From DSOI01 sp041394885 (lineage in GTDB: Bacteria; Acidobacteriota; Terriglobia; Bryobacterales; Bryobacteraceae), in contig JAWKHI010000022.1 in the NCBI GenBank assembly GCA_041394885.1, positions 1 through 64,000 of the forward strand: 64,000 nucleotides of DNA. Reading direction: 5' to 3'. Numbering within the stretch: position 1 is the stretch's first letter; each line of letters begins with the position of its first letter. The notes beneath the pieces were generated by a model. The model searched no databases. It saw only the letters and a list, made by a program, of their open reading frames with translations, and was not told the origin of the DNA. Both the position numbers and the translations under genes were made by a program. Below, piece by piece: positions 48,613 through 56,918 of this stretch.

Positions 48613-48705
48613 GAGCTACACCTCGAGAGGAACGGTTTCGGCCATCGCCATTATGGTCACTTTATCGCGGGCATTTCGCCGCCGCGAAAACAGCGTGTCA
48701 GGACG

Positions 48706-49665
48706 CTATCGTCGTGCCGCTTGCGTACCTCTCGACAGTAACTTGGCCAAATGCTCACTGTAGACGCGAGCACCGGTCGGGGCGAGGTGGAAGCCGTCCA
48801 GGTAATCTTCGTCGCTGATGCCGGGAAGCGACCGCATATCGAGAAATCGCGCCCCCGTGCTCTCAACGGCGCTCACCATACCCGGCGACACTTCGTACGG
48901 TTCCGGCTGCGGCATCGCCACCACCACCGTCCGCGCTCCCGATTCTTGCGTCATCCGCAGGAATCGCCGCAGCTTCTTATACGTGGGCGCTGGTTTGGGC
49001 CCCAGGCGAACGGCCTTGGCTTCGGCGGCTCGCTTGGCCGAGAAGTTCACCTCCTGGGCCGTTTGCGCATAGCCGGGTATCAACGCATGCAAGGCGCGGT
49101 CCCGGAGTCGTTCCCGGTTGGCGTACAGGCTCGAAACGCGGGCCAGCAGGAATCCCACGCGATCGCCGGCGCTCACGAAGTCTTCCCGGAACATCTCCGG
49201 TGCGGCGCTGAGATCGGAAAAATACCGCCCCACGCGCTCGGCGTGCAGCGCTTGCGTGTCCTCCATTTGCGCCAGTACGAAGCCAACAACCAGTACATCG
49301 GGATGGACCCCGCGTTCCACCAGATAGCGCCGGTACAGATAATGCCAGTCGGTAAGAGTTGTATCGTCAGGGTAAATCTCGTACACGTGAGTCGGCTCGG
49401 CGCCGGCGGTCCGCAAACTTTCCGCGACGGTGTCCGCCTGAACTCCATGCCGCGTTAGCGAGTTCCCCAGAAACAATACATTCGGCGAGCCGGACGCCTG
49501 CAACTCATTCACGATCGCCGGAATCCGCCGGATATGTTGGATATCGAGCGACAACGAGGCCTCCCGGCTGCGCAGCGCGTACTCGCCCAAAACGGCGACC
49601 GCCGCGATGGCCATCAACACCGTGATTGCGCCCGAGCGCTTAGAACTGGAAGTAGATGAACTCAT
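48706..49665 (-). CDS. SGNH-type hydrolase-like protein, partner of MBOAT
   Basis: A 319-residue protein with one N-terminal membrane anchor (ITVLMAIAAVAVLGEYALRS) and a periplasmic domain with SGNH block I in LFLGNSLTRHG (Ser at about 69) and block V in LDGFHLAPTGARVYSEHL. The Asn-block and Gly-block are not obvious, so activity is unproven. It overlaps the MBOAT gene by 26 bases, and such pairs O-acylate exported polysaccharides; the acceptor here is unknown. Confidence 0.8.
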   Translation of the reverse strand: MSSSTSSSKRSGAITVLMAIAAVAVLGEYALRSREASLSLDIQHIRRIPAIVNELQASGSPNVLFLGNSLTRHGVQADTVAESLRTAGAEPTHVYEIYPDDTTLTDWHYLYRRYLVERGVHPDVLVVGFVLAQMEDTQALHAERVGRYFSDLSAAPEMFREDFVSAGDRVGFLLARVSSLYANRERLRDRALHALIPGYAQTAQEVNFSAKRAAEAKAVRLGPKPAPTYKKLRRFLRMTQESGARTVVVAMPQPEPYEVSPGMVSAVESTGARFLDMRSLPGISDEDYLDGFHLAPTGARVYSEHLAKLLSRGTQAARR

Positions 49666-51073
49666 GGGCTATCGAAGGAGAAAAGATAAGCAGCATCGCG
49701 AAGCAGTATCCATACGCGGCCAGTCGCCGCGGCCACAAGGTAACCGGCATCGCGGGAAACGGTTTGCCATGCTCGGTCCAGACCTCATAGGCGAGGAGAG
49801 GCAAGGCATAGAAAGCCACTAGGGCCAAAATCGACACCGCCATCGGCGTCACCCGGAAATCGGTAGCCATGAGACGCAGCATTCCCATCGCTTGGCCGAT
49901 CGTTTCCGCCCGGAAAAACAGCCAGCCGAAACACACCATGTGGAAGGTGCCCACCGCGGCCGCCACGCGTCCCCATCCGCGCGCTGTCCCCGGACTCACC
50001 GCCCCCAGCAGCCTATGTGCGCACAGATAGGCCCCATGGAAAGCGCCCCACACGATGAACGTCCAGTTGGCCCCGTGCCAGATGCCCCCGATCGTCATTG
50101 TCAGCATCAGATTCCGGTAGGTCTTCCATTCCCCGCCCCGGCTTCCGCCCAGCGGGATATACAGGTAGTCGCGCAGCCATGTCGACAAGCTAATGTGCCA
50201 CCGGTGCCAGAACTCGCTCGGATTGCCCGCCAGGTACGGCATCCGGAAGTTGAACATCAGGTCCACGCCCATCCACTTCGCCACGCCCTGCGCAATTGAG
50301 CTGTACCCGGAGAAATCCCCATAGATCTGCCACGCGAACGCGTAGATGCCCACCAGACACTCCGGTCCGGTGAGTTGCGCCAGGTCGCGCTGAAAGATCA
50401 TGTTCACGATCGACGCCATGTTGTCGCCGATCACGATCTTCTTGAACAGGCCCAGCGTCACGTGATAGAGCCCCTCCTCGAAATCGCCCGCCCGCCACCG
50501 GCGAGGCTCGGAAAGCTGCTTCAACAAACCACGCCCCAGCGGATCGTGCTCCTTGGTTCCGCTGCGCATGATCGGCCCCGCCACCAGGTGCGGAAAGAAG
50601 CTCACGTAAAGCGCAAAGTCCAGAAAGCTCTTGGCTGGGGTCGTCTTCCCCCGTGCGATGTCGATCACGTAGCTCATGCTCTGAAATGTGTAGAAAGAAA
50701 TCCCCACCGGCAGGATCACGTTCAACACCGGCAACGGCGCGGCTATGCCGAAACCCTGGAGGAAGGTGGCGAACTCGTGCGAAAAGAAATTGTAGTATTT
50801 AAAGACACCCAGCAGAGCCAGATTCGCAATCACGGAAACCCGCACATACTTCTTCCGCTGATCGCCCGGCGGCGTCGCCGCGATCCACTGTCCCAGCCAG
50901 AAGTCCATCACCGTCGAAAAGGCGATCAGAGGCAGGAAGCGCCAATCCCAACACCCGTAGAAATAGTAGCTGGCCACCAGCAGGAACCCGTTCTGCCAAC
51001 GGAATGGCAGCAGCCAATAAATGGGAAGCACTACCGCGAAGAATGCCCAGAATTCCCAGCTATTGAAAAGCAT
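49640..51073 (-). CDS. MBOAT family O-acyltransferase (AlgI/PatA-like)
   Basis: A 477-residue multispanning inner-membrane protein that moves acyl groups across the membrane for sugar O-acetylation. It begins LFNSWEFWAFFAVVLPIYWLLPF and has the conserved FWHRWHISLSTWLRDYLYIPLGG and, with the catalytic-type histidine, GGIWHGANWTFIVWGAFHG. Length and hydrophobic pattern match AlgI. It is followed by the SGNH-like gene in an overlap of 26 bases. Confidence 0.92.
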   Translation of the reverse strand: MLFNSWEFWAFFAVVLPIYWLLPFRWQNGFLLVASYYFYGCWDWRFLPLIAFSTVMDFWLGQWIAATPPGDQRKKYVRVSVIANLALLGVFKYYNFFSHEFATFLQGFGIAAPLPVLNVILPVGISFYTFQSMSYVIDIARGKTTPAKSFLDFALYVSFFPHLVAGPIMRSGTKEHDPLGRGLLKQLSEPRRWRAGDFEEGLYHVTLGLFKKIVIGDNMASIVNMIFQRDLAQLTGPECLVGIYAFAWQIYGDFSGYSSIAQGVAKWMGVDLMFNFRMPYLAGNPSEFWHRWHISLSTWLRDYLYIPLGGSRGGEWKTYRNLMLTMTIGGIWHGANWTFIVWGAFHGAYLCAHRLLGAVSPGTARGWGRVAAAVGTFHMVCFGWLFFRAETIGQAMGMLRLMATDFRVTPMAVSILALVAFYALPLLAYEVWTEHGKPFPAMPVTLWPRRLAAYGYCFAMLLIFSPSIAHEFIYFQF

Positions 51074-51159
51074 CGAGTCTCCTTTGGCAATGATACCGGG
51101 TTGCCGGACATCGTCGACATGGGCCGCCAGTCACCGGGGTACCAGAAATGGTCTTGGCC

Positions 51160-51191
51160 AAAAGGTAAGGGCCCCTCCGGAGAAGGGCCCT
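51160..51191 (-). terminator. Possible terminator after cinA (minus strand)
   Basis: AGGGCCC (51168-51174) and GGGCCCT (51185-51191) form a 7-bp stem with a CTCCGGAG-type inner palindrome; read leftward it is followed by TTACCTTTT. It sits between cinA and the MBOAT gene and would end the rimO-to-cinA transcript. Confidence 0.45.
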
Positions 51192-51322
51192 GGCGTGCGA
51201 AATGTACGTCGTGCTCACAATATGGAGCGACCAAACCTCAAAGAATCTCCCGGCAGGCAGCCGCTGTCAGCTCAACGAAGACGATCCGAGCCCGGCTTGC
51301 ACTCCTTACGAATAGGGGACGA

Positions 51323-52567
51323 TTAGCCCGCCCCGAGCAAACGCCGCCGCAGCAGATCGAGAGCCGTTGTCGCAGCCATCTGCCGGATCCGTTGCCGGTC
51401 CCCAAACAGCCGCACTCTCTTCGCCTCGGCCCCCTGCGGCCCAGCCAACCCGATGTAGACCGTGCCCACCGGATCGGCTTCCGTGCCCCCGTCAGGCCCC
51501 GCGAAGCCAGTCACCGAAAGCGCATAGGTGGACCCCGTCCGCTCCCGTGCGCGCTCCGCCATCGCCACCGCCGCCGCTTCGCTCACCGCCGTGTAGTGTT
51601 CCAATACTTCCGCCGGAACGCCGAGCAACGTCCGCTTCATCGCGTCCGTGTAGGTGAGAAATCCACCGGCGAAGTAGTCCGAACTGCCCGCCGCCGCCGT
51701 GATGCGGCCTCCCAGTAGCCCGCCGGTGCAACTCTCCGCCACGCTCAACGTCGATGCCCGCTCGCGCAGCAGATCCCCTACCACCGCTTCCAGCGTCCGT
51801 CCGTCGCGCGAATAGATGCGCACACCCAGGATCTCCTCGATCTGCGCGCCCAACTCCTCCACCAGCCCTTGCGCTTCGGCGTCGCTCCCGCACCGAGCCC
51901 GCAAGTAGATCTGGATGTCGCCCGGCGCCGCCAGCACCGTCGTCACCGGATTGGTGTAGCGCGTATAAACCGGCGCGATCATCTGATCGAGGTCAGACTC
52001 GCCGATTCCAGCCACCCGCAGATGCTTCACCGCGATATGAAGCGGCGGCAGCATCGCCCGCAGACGCGAAACGCACTGCGCGGTGAACATCGGCTTCAAC
52101 TCCCGCGGCGGCCCTGGCAGCAGCGTCAACGCACGCCCCCTCTCCAGGTTGGCCCACAGGCCCGGTGCGGTGCCATTCGGATTGTCCAGAGCTTCGAATC
52201 CCTCGATCACGTAGGCTTGCCGCTTATTGTTTTCCGCCATGGATCGCCCGAAGCTGGCAAACCGCGCCGCGATCCAATCGCACAGATCCTGCCGAAACTC
52301 CAGCTTCCGGCCCAGTGCCTCCGCCACCGCATCGCGCGTCACGTCGTCCTCGGTAGGGCCCAGTCCGCCCGTCAGGATCACCAGTTCAGACCGCTGTACC
52401 GCCGCGGCCACCATCGCCGTCAAGCGCGCGCGATCGTCGCCCACCACGCACTTCGACACCACCTCCACACCCATCGCGTTCAACTCGGCCGTCAGCCAAA
52501 GCGAATTGGTGTCTATCTTGTCCGCGGTCAGCAACTCGCTGCCAACCGCCACGATCTCCGCGTTCAT
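51323..52567 (-). CDS. cinA: CinA family nicotinamide-nucleotide amidase
   Basis: A two-domain protein of 414 residues. The N-terminal MoCF/MogA-like domain has LTGGLGPTEDDVTRDAV and LLPGPPRELKPMF; the C-terminal PncC-like amidase has SVAESCTGGLLGGRITAAAG and SYALSVTGFAGPDGGTE-type residues (here TYALSVTGFAGPDGG). Full-length CinA recycles NMN and removes damaged ADP-ribose products. It starts inside the end of the NHL-repeat gene (4-base overlap). Confidence 0.93.
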   Translation of the reverse strand: MNAEIVAVGSELLTADKIDTNSLWLTAELNAMGVEVVSKCVVGDDRARLTAMVAAAVQRSELVILTGGLGPTEDDVTRDAVAEALGRKLEFRQDLCDWIAARFASFGRSMAENNKRQAYVIEGFEALDNPNGTAPGLWANLERGRALTLLPGPPRELKPMFTAQCVSRLRAMLPPLHIAVKHLRVAGIGESDLDQMIAPVYTRYTNPVTTVLAAPGDIQIYLRARCGSDAEAQGLVEELGAQIEEILGVRIYSRDGRTLEAVVGDLLRERASTLSVAESCTGGLLGGRITAAAGSSDYFAGGFLTYTDAMKRTLLGVPAEVLEHYTAVSEAAAVAMAERARERTGSTYALSVTGFAGPDGGTEADPVGTVYIGLAGPQGAEAKRVRLFGDRQRIRQMAATTALDLLRRRLLGAG

Positions 52568-53592
52568 AGATTCGGAAAGCCACGGCCTTTAACGCCGGCG
52601 TTGATCCGGAACAACGCGCTCGTCGATGTCAGGTACATGTTCGTCGGCGGCGCAAACGCCAGCCCCACGATGTTCGGCCCGGAGAGGAACAAATCCGCTT
52701 TCCGGTCTTGTCCGATCCGCACTACGCCCCGCCGCCCGCCGAGCGACGCCGCCACGTACAGATTGTCGTTCTCGTCGAAGGCGATCCCCTGTGGACGGCC
52801 CAATCCGCGATAGAAAGTGTCTACTTCCCCGGTTGGCGCCACGCGATACACCGAGTCGAAGCTCGATGTCGTCGGGCCGGTGAGATACAGATAGTCGTCC
52901 GGTCCGAATGCCAGATGGTACGCCGCGATCGACGGCTCCACCGTGGCGAACACATAGATCTGCCGCGTCCGGCTGATCTTGAAAATCGTGCCGCTCCGGT
53001 CTCCCACGTACAGGTTCTCGTCCCGGTCAAACGCCAGGCCCGTACCCACCCCCATGCCTTCCACGTAAATCGACAACTCGCCCCGCGGCGTCACCTGATA
53101 CACGATGCCGTCGTATCGCGACGAAACGTACAGCAGTCCCTCGCTGTCGAAGGCGAGCGCCGTCGCATTCATCATGTCGTTGACGAACGGTTTCAGCTTC
53201 CCTCCCGGCTCCAGCTTGTACACCGCCACCGGCGTCTTCTGCCCGCGCGATCCGCTGAACGTCGTGTACACGTTTCCGCCCACATCCACCGCCGGATTTG
53301 CCACCGGATGCAAAGAGTCGGCCACCTCGATCCCGATCTCGCACAGCCACGGCTGGCTCCGCTCGGAATCATTCTCCACCGTCATCTTTCCGTACGACGC
53401 CCCGTCCGGCACTCGCGCGATGATGTAGTTCTCTGACCCCACCACGATCGGCGCCGCCACGTCGCCCAACATCACACGCGGACGATCCTCCCCGGCCAGT
53501 TTACTGCCCCGGATTTGAAACTCCCCGCCTGGAATCGCCGCTGGCGGCTTCACTTCGTCGATCTGTGGTTTCTTTGTTTTTGTTTCACTCAT
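52564..53592 (-). CDS. IPT/TIG plus NHL-repeat beta-propeller protein
   Basis: A 342-residue soluble protein. An IPT/TIG-like domain (IDEVKPPAAIPGGEFQIRGS, residues about 10-90) precedes NHL/SMP-30-like blades such as DVGGNVYTTFSG, DSEGLLYVSSRYDG, DRDENLYVGDRSG, GPDDYLYLTGPTT and DENDNLYVAASLG. No export signal is seen, and no gluconolactonase metal set. It sits between pgpA and cinA, overlapping cinA by 4 bases. The function is unknown; a binding or scaffold role fits the fold. Confidence 0.85.
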   Translation of the reverse strand: MSETKTKKPQIDEVKPPAAIPGGEFQIRGSKLAGEDRPRVMLGDVAAPIVVGSENYIIARVPDGASYGKMTVENDSERSQPWLCEIGIEVADSLHPVANPAVDVGGNVYTTFSGSRGQKTPVAVYKLEPGGKLKPFVNDMMNATALAFDSEGLLYVSSRYDGIVYQVTPRGELSIYVEGMGVGTGLAFDRDENLYVGDRSGTIFKISRTRQIYVFATVEPSIAAYHLAFGPDDYLYLTGPTTSSFDSVYRVAPTGEVDTFYRGLGRPQGIAFDENDNLYVAASLGGRRGVVRIGQDRKADLFLSGPNIVGLAFAPPTNMYLTSTSALFRINAGVKGRGFPNL

Positions 53593-53599
53593 GCTGATC

Positions 53600-54076
53600 T
53601 CAATACAGATTGAACCACCCGGCTGCCCACATTACAAGCGCGGCATAGACACCCGCGCCCAGGTCGTCGGCCACAATGCCAGTGCCTCCAGGCAGCGCTT
53701 CCAACTGCCGCACCGGCGGCGGCTTCACGATATCGAAAAGCCGGAATAGACAGAACGCGAGAATCCAACCCTTGCCGTTCCACGCGCCCATGCCCGCAAG
53801 CGTGATCCACTGCCCGGCCACCTCGTCCACAACCACCATACCCGGATCCTTGTTGCCCCCGGCTTTTGCCACCCGGTCCGCTGCCCAAATCGCCGGACCC
53901 GTGATCGCCAGCCCCAGCAATGCGAACTGTAGATTCGTCCACCCCAGCGCCGTGTGCGCCGCATAGGCCACCGCCATCGCCCCAAGTGACCCCGCCGTCC
54001 CCGGCGCAACTGGCGAGAAGCCGCAGCCGAACCACGTCGCCAGCACCGTCGCCGCCAGCGGAGCTTCAGTCTTCAT
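53600..54076 (-). CDS. pgpA: Phosphatidylglycerophosphatase A
   Basis: A 158-residue membrane enzyme of phospholipid synthesis, removing phosphate from phosphatidylglycerol phosphate. Motifs: GFSPVAPGTAGSLGAM at the start, the acidic KDPGMVVVDEVAGQWITL, FRLFDIVKPPPVRQLEALPGG and IVADDLGAGVYA. I chose the ATG at 54074-54076, 11 bases inside yacG; a longer frame from 54130 would bury yacG. Its neighbours suggest a housekeeping operon. Confidence 0.93.
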   Translation of the reverse strand: MKTEAPLAATVLATWFGCGFSPVAPGTAGSLGAMAVAYAAHTALGWTNLQFALLGLAITGPAIWAADRVAKAGGNKDPGMVVVDEVAGQWITLAGMGAWNGKGWILAFCLFRLFDIVKPPPVRQLEALPGGTGIVADDLGAGVYAALVMWAAGWFNLY

Positions 54077-54239
54077 CGGGCTCCGGAAGGTCGGAATCGC
54101 CAGTGTCAGGCAGTGGCTCCGAGATAACATACTTCTCCATCGCCCAGTTGCCCAGATCGATCATCCGGCACCGTTCACCGCAAAACGGCATGTCCGGATC
54201 CGTGATCGACACACCCTTGCCGCAGATCGGACACTTCAT
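54066..54239 (-). CDS. yacG: DNA gyrase inhibitor/zinc-ribbon protein YacG
   Basis: A 57-residue zinc protein: MKCPICGKGVSI, then PFCGERCRMIDLGNWAMEKY. The four cysteines (two CxxC-type pairs, CPIC and CGERC) and the DLGNWA sequence are the YacG signature; E. coli YacG binds GyrB and inhibits gyrase. The ATG overlaps the rimO stop as ATGA, and the last codons overlap the pgpA start by 11 bases, so the three genes are translationally linked. Confidence 0.92.
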   Translation of the reverse strand: MKCPICGKGVSITDPDMPFCGERCRMIDLGNWAMEKYVISEPLPDTGDSDLPEPDED

Positions 54240-55675
54240 CTGCTCGAGGGCGCCCCCGTAGCCATGCCGCGCGAAATCGGCAAGCTCGTCCGCTCCGATA
54301 TTATCGGAAACAGCGGCTTCGGCGAAGGCCGATACCCGGTCTCAGGACCGTCCACGATCGCCCCCACCAAATCGTAATCGTGCGCCTCGTCAATCCGCAC
54401 CCGCCGGATCTCGCCCGCCCGCAGCGGATGCCCCCCATCGTCATTGATGTAGCAGACGCCGTCGATCTCCGGCGCTTGCGTTTCCAGCCGCCCTTGCCAC
54501 AGCAGGTCCGTCTCCGCCGAAGGCCCTTCCACCAGCACCGCCACTTCGCGGCCAATCATCGCCCGGTTCATCCGCTTGGCCACCTTACGCTGAATCGACA
54601 TCAAGCGGCGTTTGCGGTTATGAATCGTACGCCCGTCCACTTTGCCGTCCAGCGCGAAGCTTTTGCTCGTATCCTCGTCCGAATAGGAGAACACACCCAC
54701 ACGGTCCAGGCGCGCCGCCTGCACGAACTGGCATAGCTCTTCGAAGTCCTGCTCGGTTTCCCCTGGAAACCCGGCGATGAAACTGGTCCGGATCGCCACG
54801 CCCGGAATCGTCCGCCGGATCCGCTCGAGGATCTTCAGAAACTGATCCCCGTTCGACCCTCGCCGCATCCGCTTCAGCACCGCGCCGCTCGCGTGCTGCA
54901 GCGGCATATCGATGTATTTCACCAGGCTGGCGTGCTCGGCGATCGTGTCGAGCAATCGTTGCGTCACTTTGTTCGGATACGCGTACAGGAACCGGACCCA
55001 TTTCGGCTGCGCCGTCTCAATCGACGCCAACCGCGCCAGCAACTGCGCCAGTCCATCCCGGATGCCTAGGTCCTCCCCGTAGCACGTCGTGTCCTGCCCG
55101 ATCAGGTTCACTTCACGGACGCCCTGCTCGAACAACCCGGTCACTTCCGCTACCAATGACTCGAAGCGCCGGCTCCGAAATGCGCCCCGGTAATGCGGGA
55201 TCACGCAGAACGAACACGGATGGTCGCACCCTTCCGCGATCTTCACGTAGGCGTAATGCCGCGGAGTCGTGAACACCCGCGGCGAAAGATCGTGATAAAG
55301 GTACGGTTCCGCCGCGGTGGCCGGAACAGCGCCCCCTTCGCATGCCGCCACGATCCGCTCCACTTCATTGGTGCCCACGATCGCGTCCACCTCGGGCATC
55401 TCGTCCCGGATGTCGCCCCGGAATCGCTCCACCAGGCACCCCGCCACCACCAGACGTTGCGCGCGGCCCGTCTTTTTGTACTCGGCCATCTCCAGAATCG
55501 TGTTCACCGATTCCTCCTTGGCCGGATCGATAAAGCTGCACGTGTTGACGACAATCACGTCCGCCTCGCCGGGATGCGGAGTCAGTTCATGACCTCGGGC
55601 CACCAATTGGCCCATCATGACCTCCGTATCGACGAGGTTCTTTGGACACCCCAGGCTGACGAATCCGATTTTCAA
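54236..55675 (-). CDS. rimO: Ribosomal protein S12 methylthiotransferase
   Basis: A radical SAM enzyme of 479 residues that methylthiolates Asp of ribosomal protein S12. The auxiliary cluster cysteines are Cys10 (SLGCPKN), Cys46 and Cys80; the radical-SAM cluster is Cys150, Cys154, Cys157 in CDHPCSFC. LIGQDTTCYGEDLG marks RimO rather than MiaB. A C-terminal TRAM domain follows LSMSI-type residues (here RRLMSIQRKVAKRMN). It heads the five-gene run and overlaps yacG by 4 bases. Confidence 0.95.
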   Translation of the reverse strand: MKIGFVSLGCPKNLVDTEVMMGQLVARGHELTPHPGEADVIVVNTCSFIDPAKEESVNTILEMAEYKKTGRAQRLVVAGCLVERFRGDIRDEMPEVDAIVGTNEVERIVAACEGGAVPATAAEPYLYHDLSPRVFTTPRHYAYVKIAEGCDHPCSFCVIPHYRGAFRSRRFESLVAEVTGLFEQGVREVNLIGQDTTCYGEDLGIRDGLAQLLARLASIETAQPKWVRFLYAYPNKVTQRLLDTIAEHASLVKYIDMPLQHASGAVLKRMRRGSNGDQFLKILERIRRTIPGVAIRTSFIAGFPGETEQDFEELCQFVQAARLDRVGVFSYSDEDTSKSFALDGKVDGRTIHNRKRRLMSIQRKVAKRMNRAMIGREVAVLVEGPSAETDLLWQGRLETQAPEIDGVCYINDDGGHPLRAGEIRRVRIDEAHDYDLVGAIVDGPETGYRPSPKPLFPIISERTSLPISRGMATGAPSSR

Positions 55676-55703
55676 GCGGGAAACCTCAGGATAGCACGCA
55701 CTT

Positions 55704-56918
55704 TCATCGCCGCCGCCAGTACCGCGTCAGCGGTGGATTGCCGTCATCCCGCACCGTCAGTTCCACCGTCTCGCCGGCTCCGGCGCTCACGCGGGGACCA
55801 CTGCGGACCGTGCTCCCGATCCGCCACTCATACGACAATCGATTCCCGTCCGGATCTACGGACCCCGAGGCATCCAAAGCCGTGCCGCGTTCTTTCACCC
55901 GAACCCTCGGCGCGTGGTTCGCCTCCCGGAAAGAACGCACACACCAGTCCAGCCGAGCCTGAAACTCCGCCTGATACGCACCACGCCACCGATACACCTG
56001 CTCCCAGGGAGTCTCCCCCGCCGCATCCACATATCGCAGCGGACCCGCCTCTTCAACGCGTCCTCCCCATCCGTCCAACGCGTCCAACCCATTCGCGATC
56101 AGGTTCAAATACGACGGCGTATCCCCTTCCTTCACCCCCCGCACCCGCCCCAGTTGCCGCACCCATATGTCGCCGCCATCGTAGTTCGGGGAGAGAGCCC
56201 CCAACGCCCCGTGCCCGTTGCGGACGTGCGTTTCTACCCAGTCGGAATCCACTAGCGGCGTTTCTCCATAGCGGTACATCCCCCGAATCGCATGATGCCG
56301 CAGCACGTGGAACAGCTCCGGGAAGTCCTCCCGGATCCGGGGCCCCGTCTCGTCCTGATCGTATATGGAATGCACGCGCAATCGCCCGATCGCCGCCCGC
56401 CCCTCCGCGCCATGGCTCGCCCGAAGCCGCCACAACGCCTGCGCCAGGTCCGTCGACCCTCCCCAGATCGCCACCCACAATGGGCGCCGGTCCTTCACCA
56501 GCGCCCGCCGAATGATCCAGTCGGACCCTTCCGTATCGAACCCCTCGCCCGTCCGGCCCGCTGTCCCCTGTCCTTCCTTCACCACCGCCAGCAACGCAGC
56601 CGCTGCCGGATATCGCCGGTCATGCAGCAACAGATTCGGCTGCACCTTCGCGTAGGCTTCGATCGCCTCCCGGATCAGTTCCGGACGCGTAACCGTGCCA
56701 TGGCGCATGTTCGACGTCGCCACCAATCCCTCGATCTCGATTTCGTTGGAAAACAGCAGCAGTCGGATCAGTGACTGCCCGTCATCGGGCTCGCGCACCC
56801 CCGCCGTCAGGCTGGAAATGTCGGTCAGCACCAGCAGCCGCGCCCGGTCCTCCGCCGCCGCGGCCGCCGCCAACACCAGCAACGGCGCGAGAAGGCTATT
56901 CGATCTGCGCGGGAACAT
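55704..56918 (-). CDS. DUF1593 nucleoside hydrolase-like protein
   Basis: A 404-residue exported protein. I place the start at the ATG 56916-56918, giving signal MFPRRSNSLLAPLLVLAAAA; the longer frame to 56963 has only a basic leader. The body matches the DUF1593/Sde0182 family: LLVLTDISSL near the start, PDDGQSLIRLLLFSNEIEIEG, then DRRPLWVAIWGGSTDLAQAL and a C-terminal Ig-like domain (LDASGSVDPDGNRLSYEWRI). Sugar or nucleoside hydrolysis is inference from the fold. It overlaps the ceramidase-like gene by 23 bases. Confidence 0.8.
   Translation of the reverse strand: MFPRRSNSLLAPLLVLAAAAAAEDRARLLVLTDISSLTAGVREPDDGQSLIRLLLFSNEIEIEGLVATSNMRHGTVTRPELIREAIEAYAKVQPNLLLHDRRYPAAAALLAVVKEGQGTAGRTGEGFDTEGSDWIIRRALVKDRRPLWVAIWGGSTDLAQALWRLRASHGAEGRAAIGRLRVHSIYDQDETGPRIREDFPELFHVLRHHAIRGMYRYGETPLVDSDWVETHVRNGHGALGALSPNYDGGDIWVRQLGRVRGVKEGDTPSYLNLIANGLDALDGWGGRVEEAGPLRYVDAAGETPWEQVYRWRGAYQAEFQARLDWCVRSFREANHAPRVRVKERGTALDASGSVDPDGNRLSYEWRIGSTVRSGPRVSAGAGETVELTVRDDGNPPLTRYWRRR

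Noticed and set aside
51031..51234. Small minus-strand gene upstream of the MBOAT gene
   Set aside because: It overlaps the GC-rich hairpin and has no domain or ribosome site.
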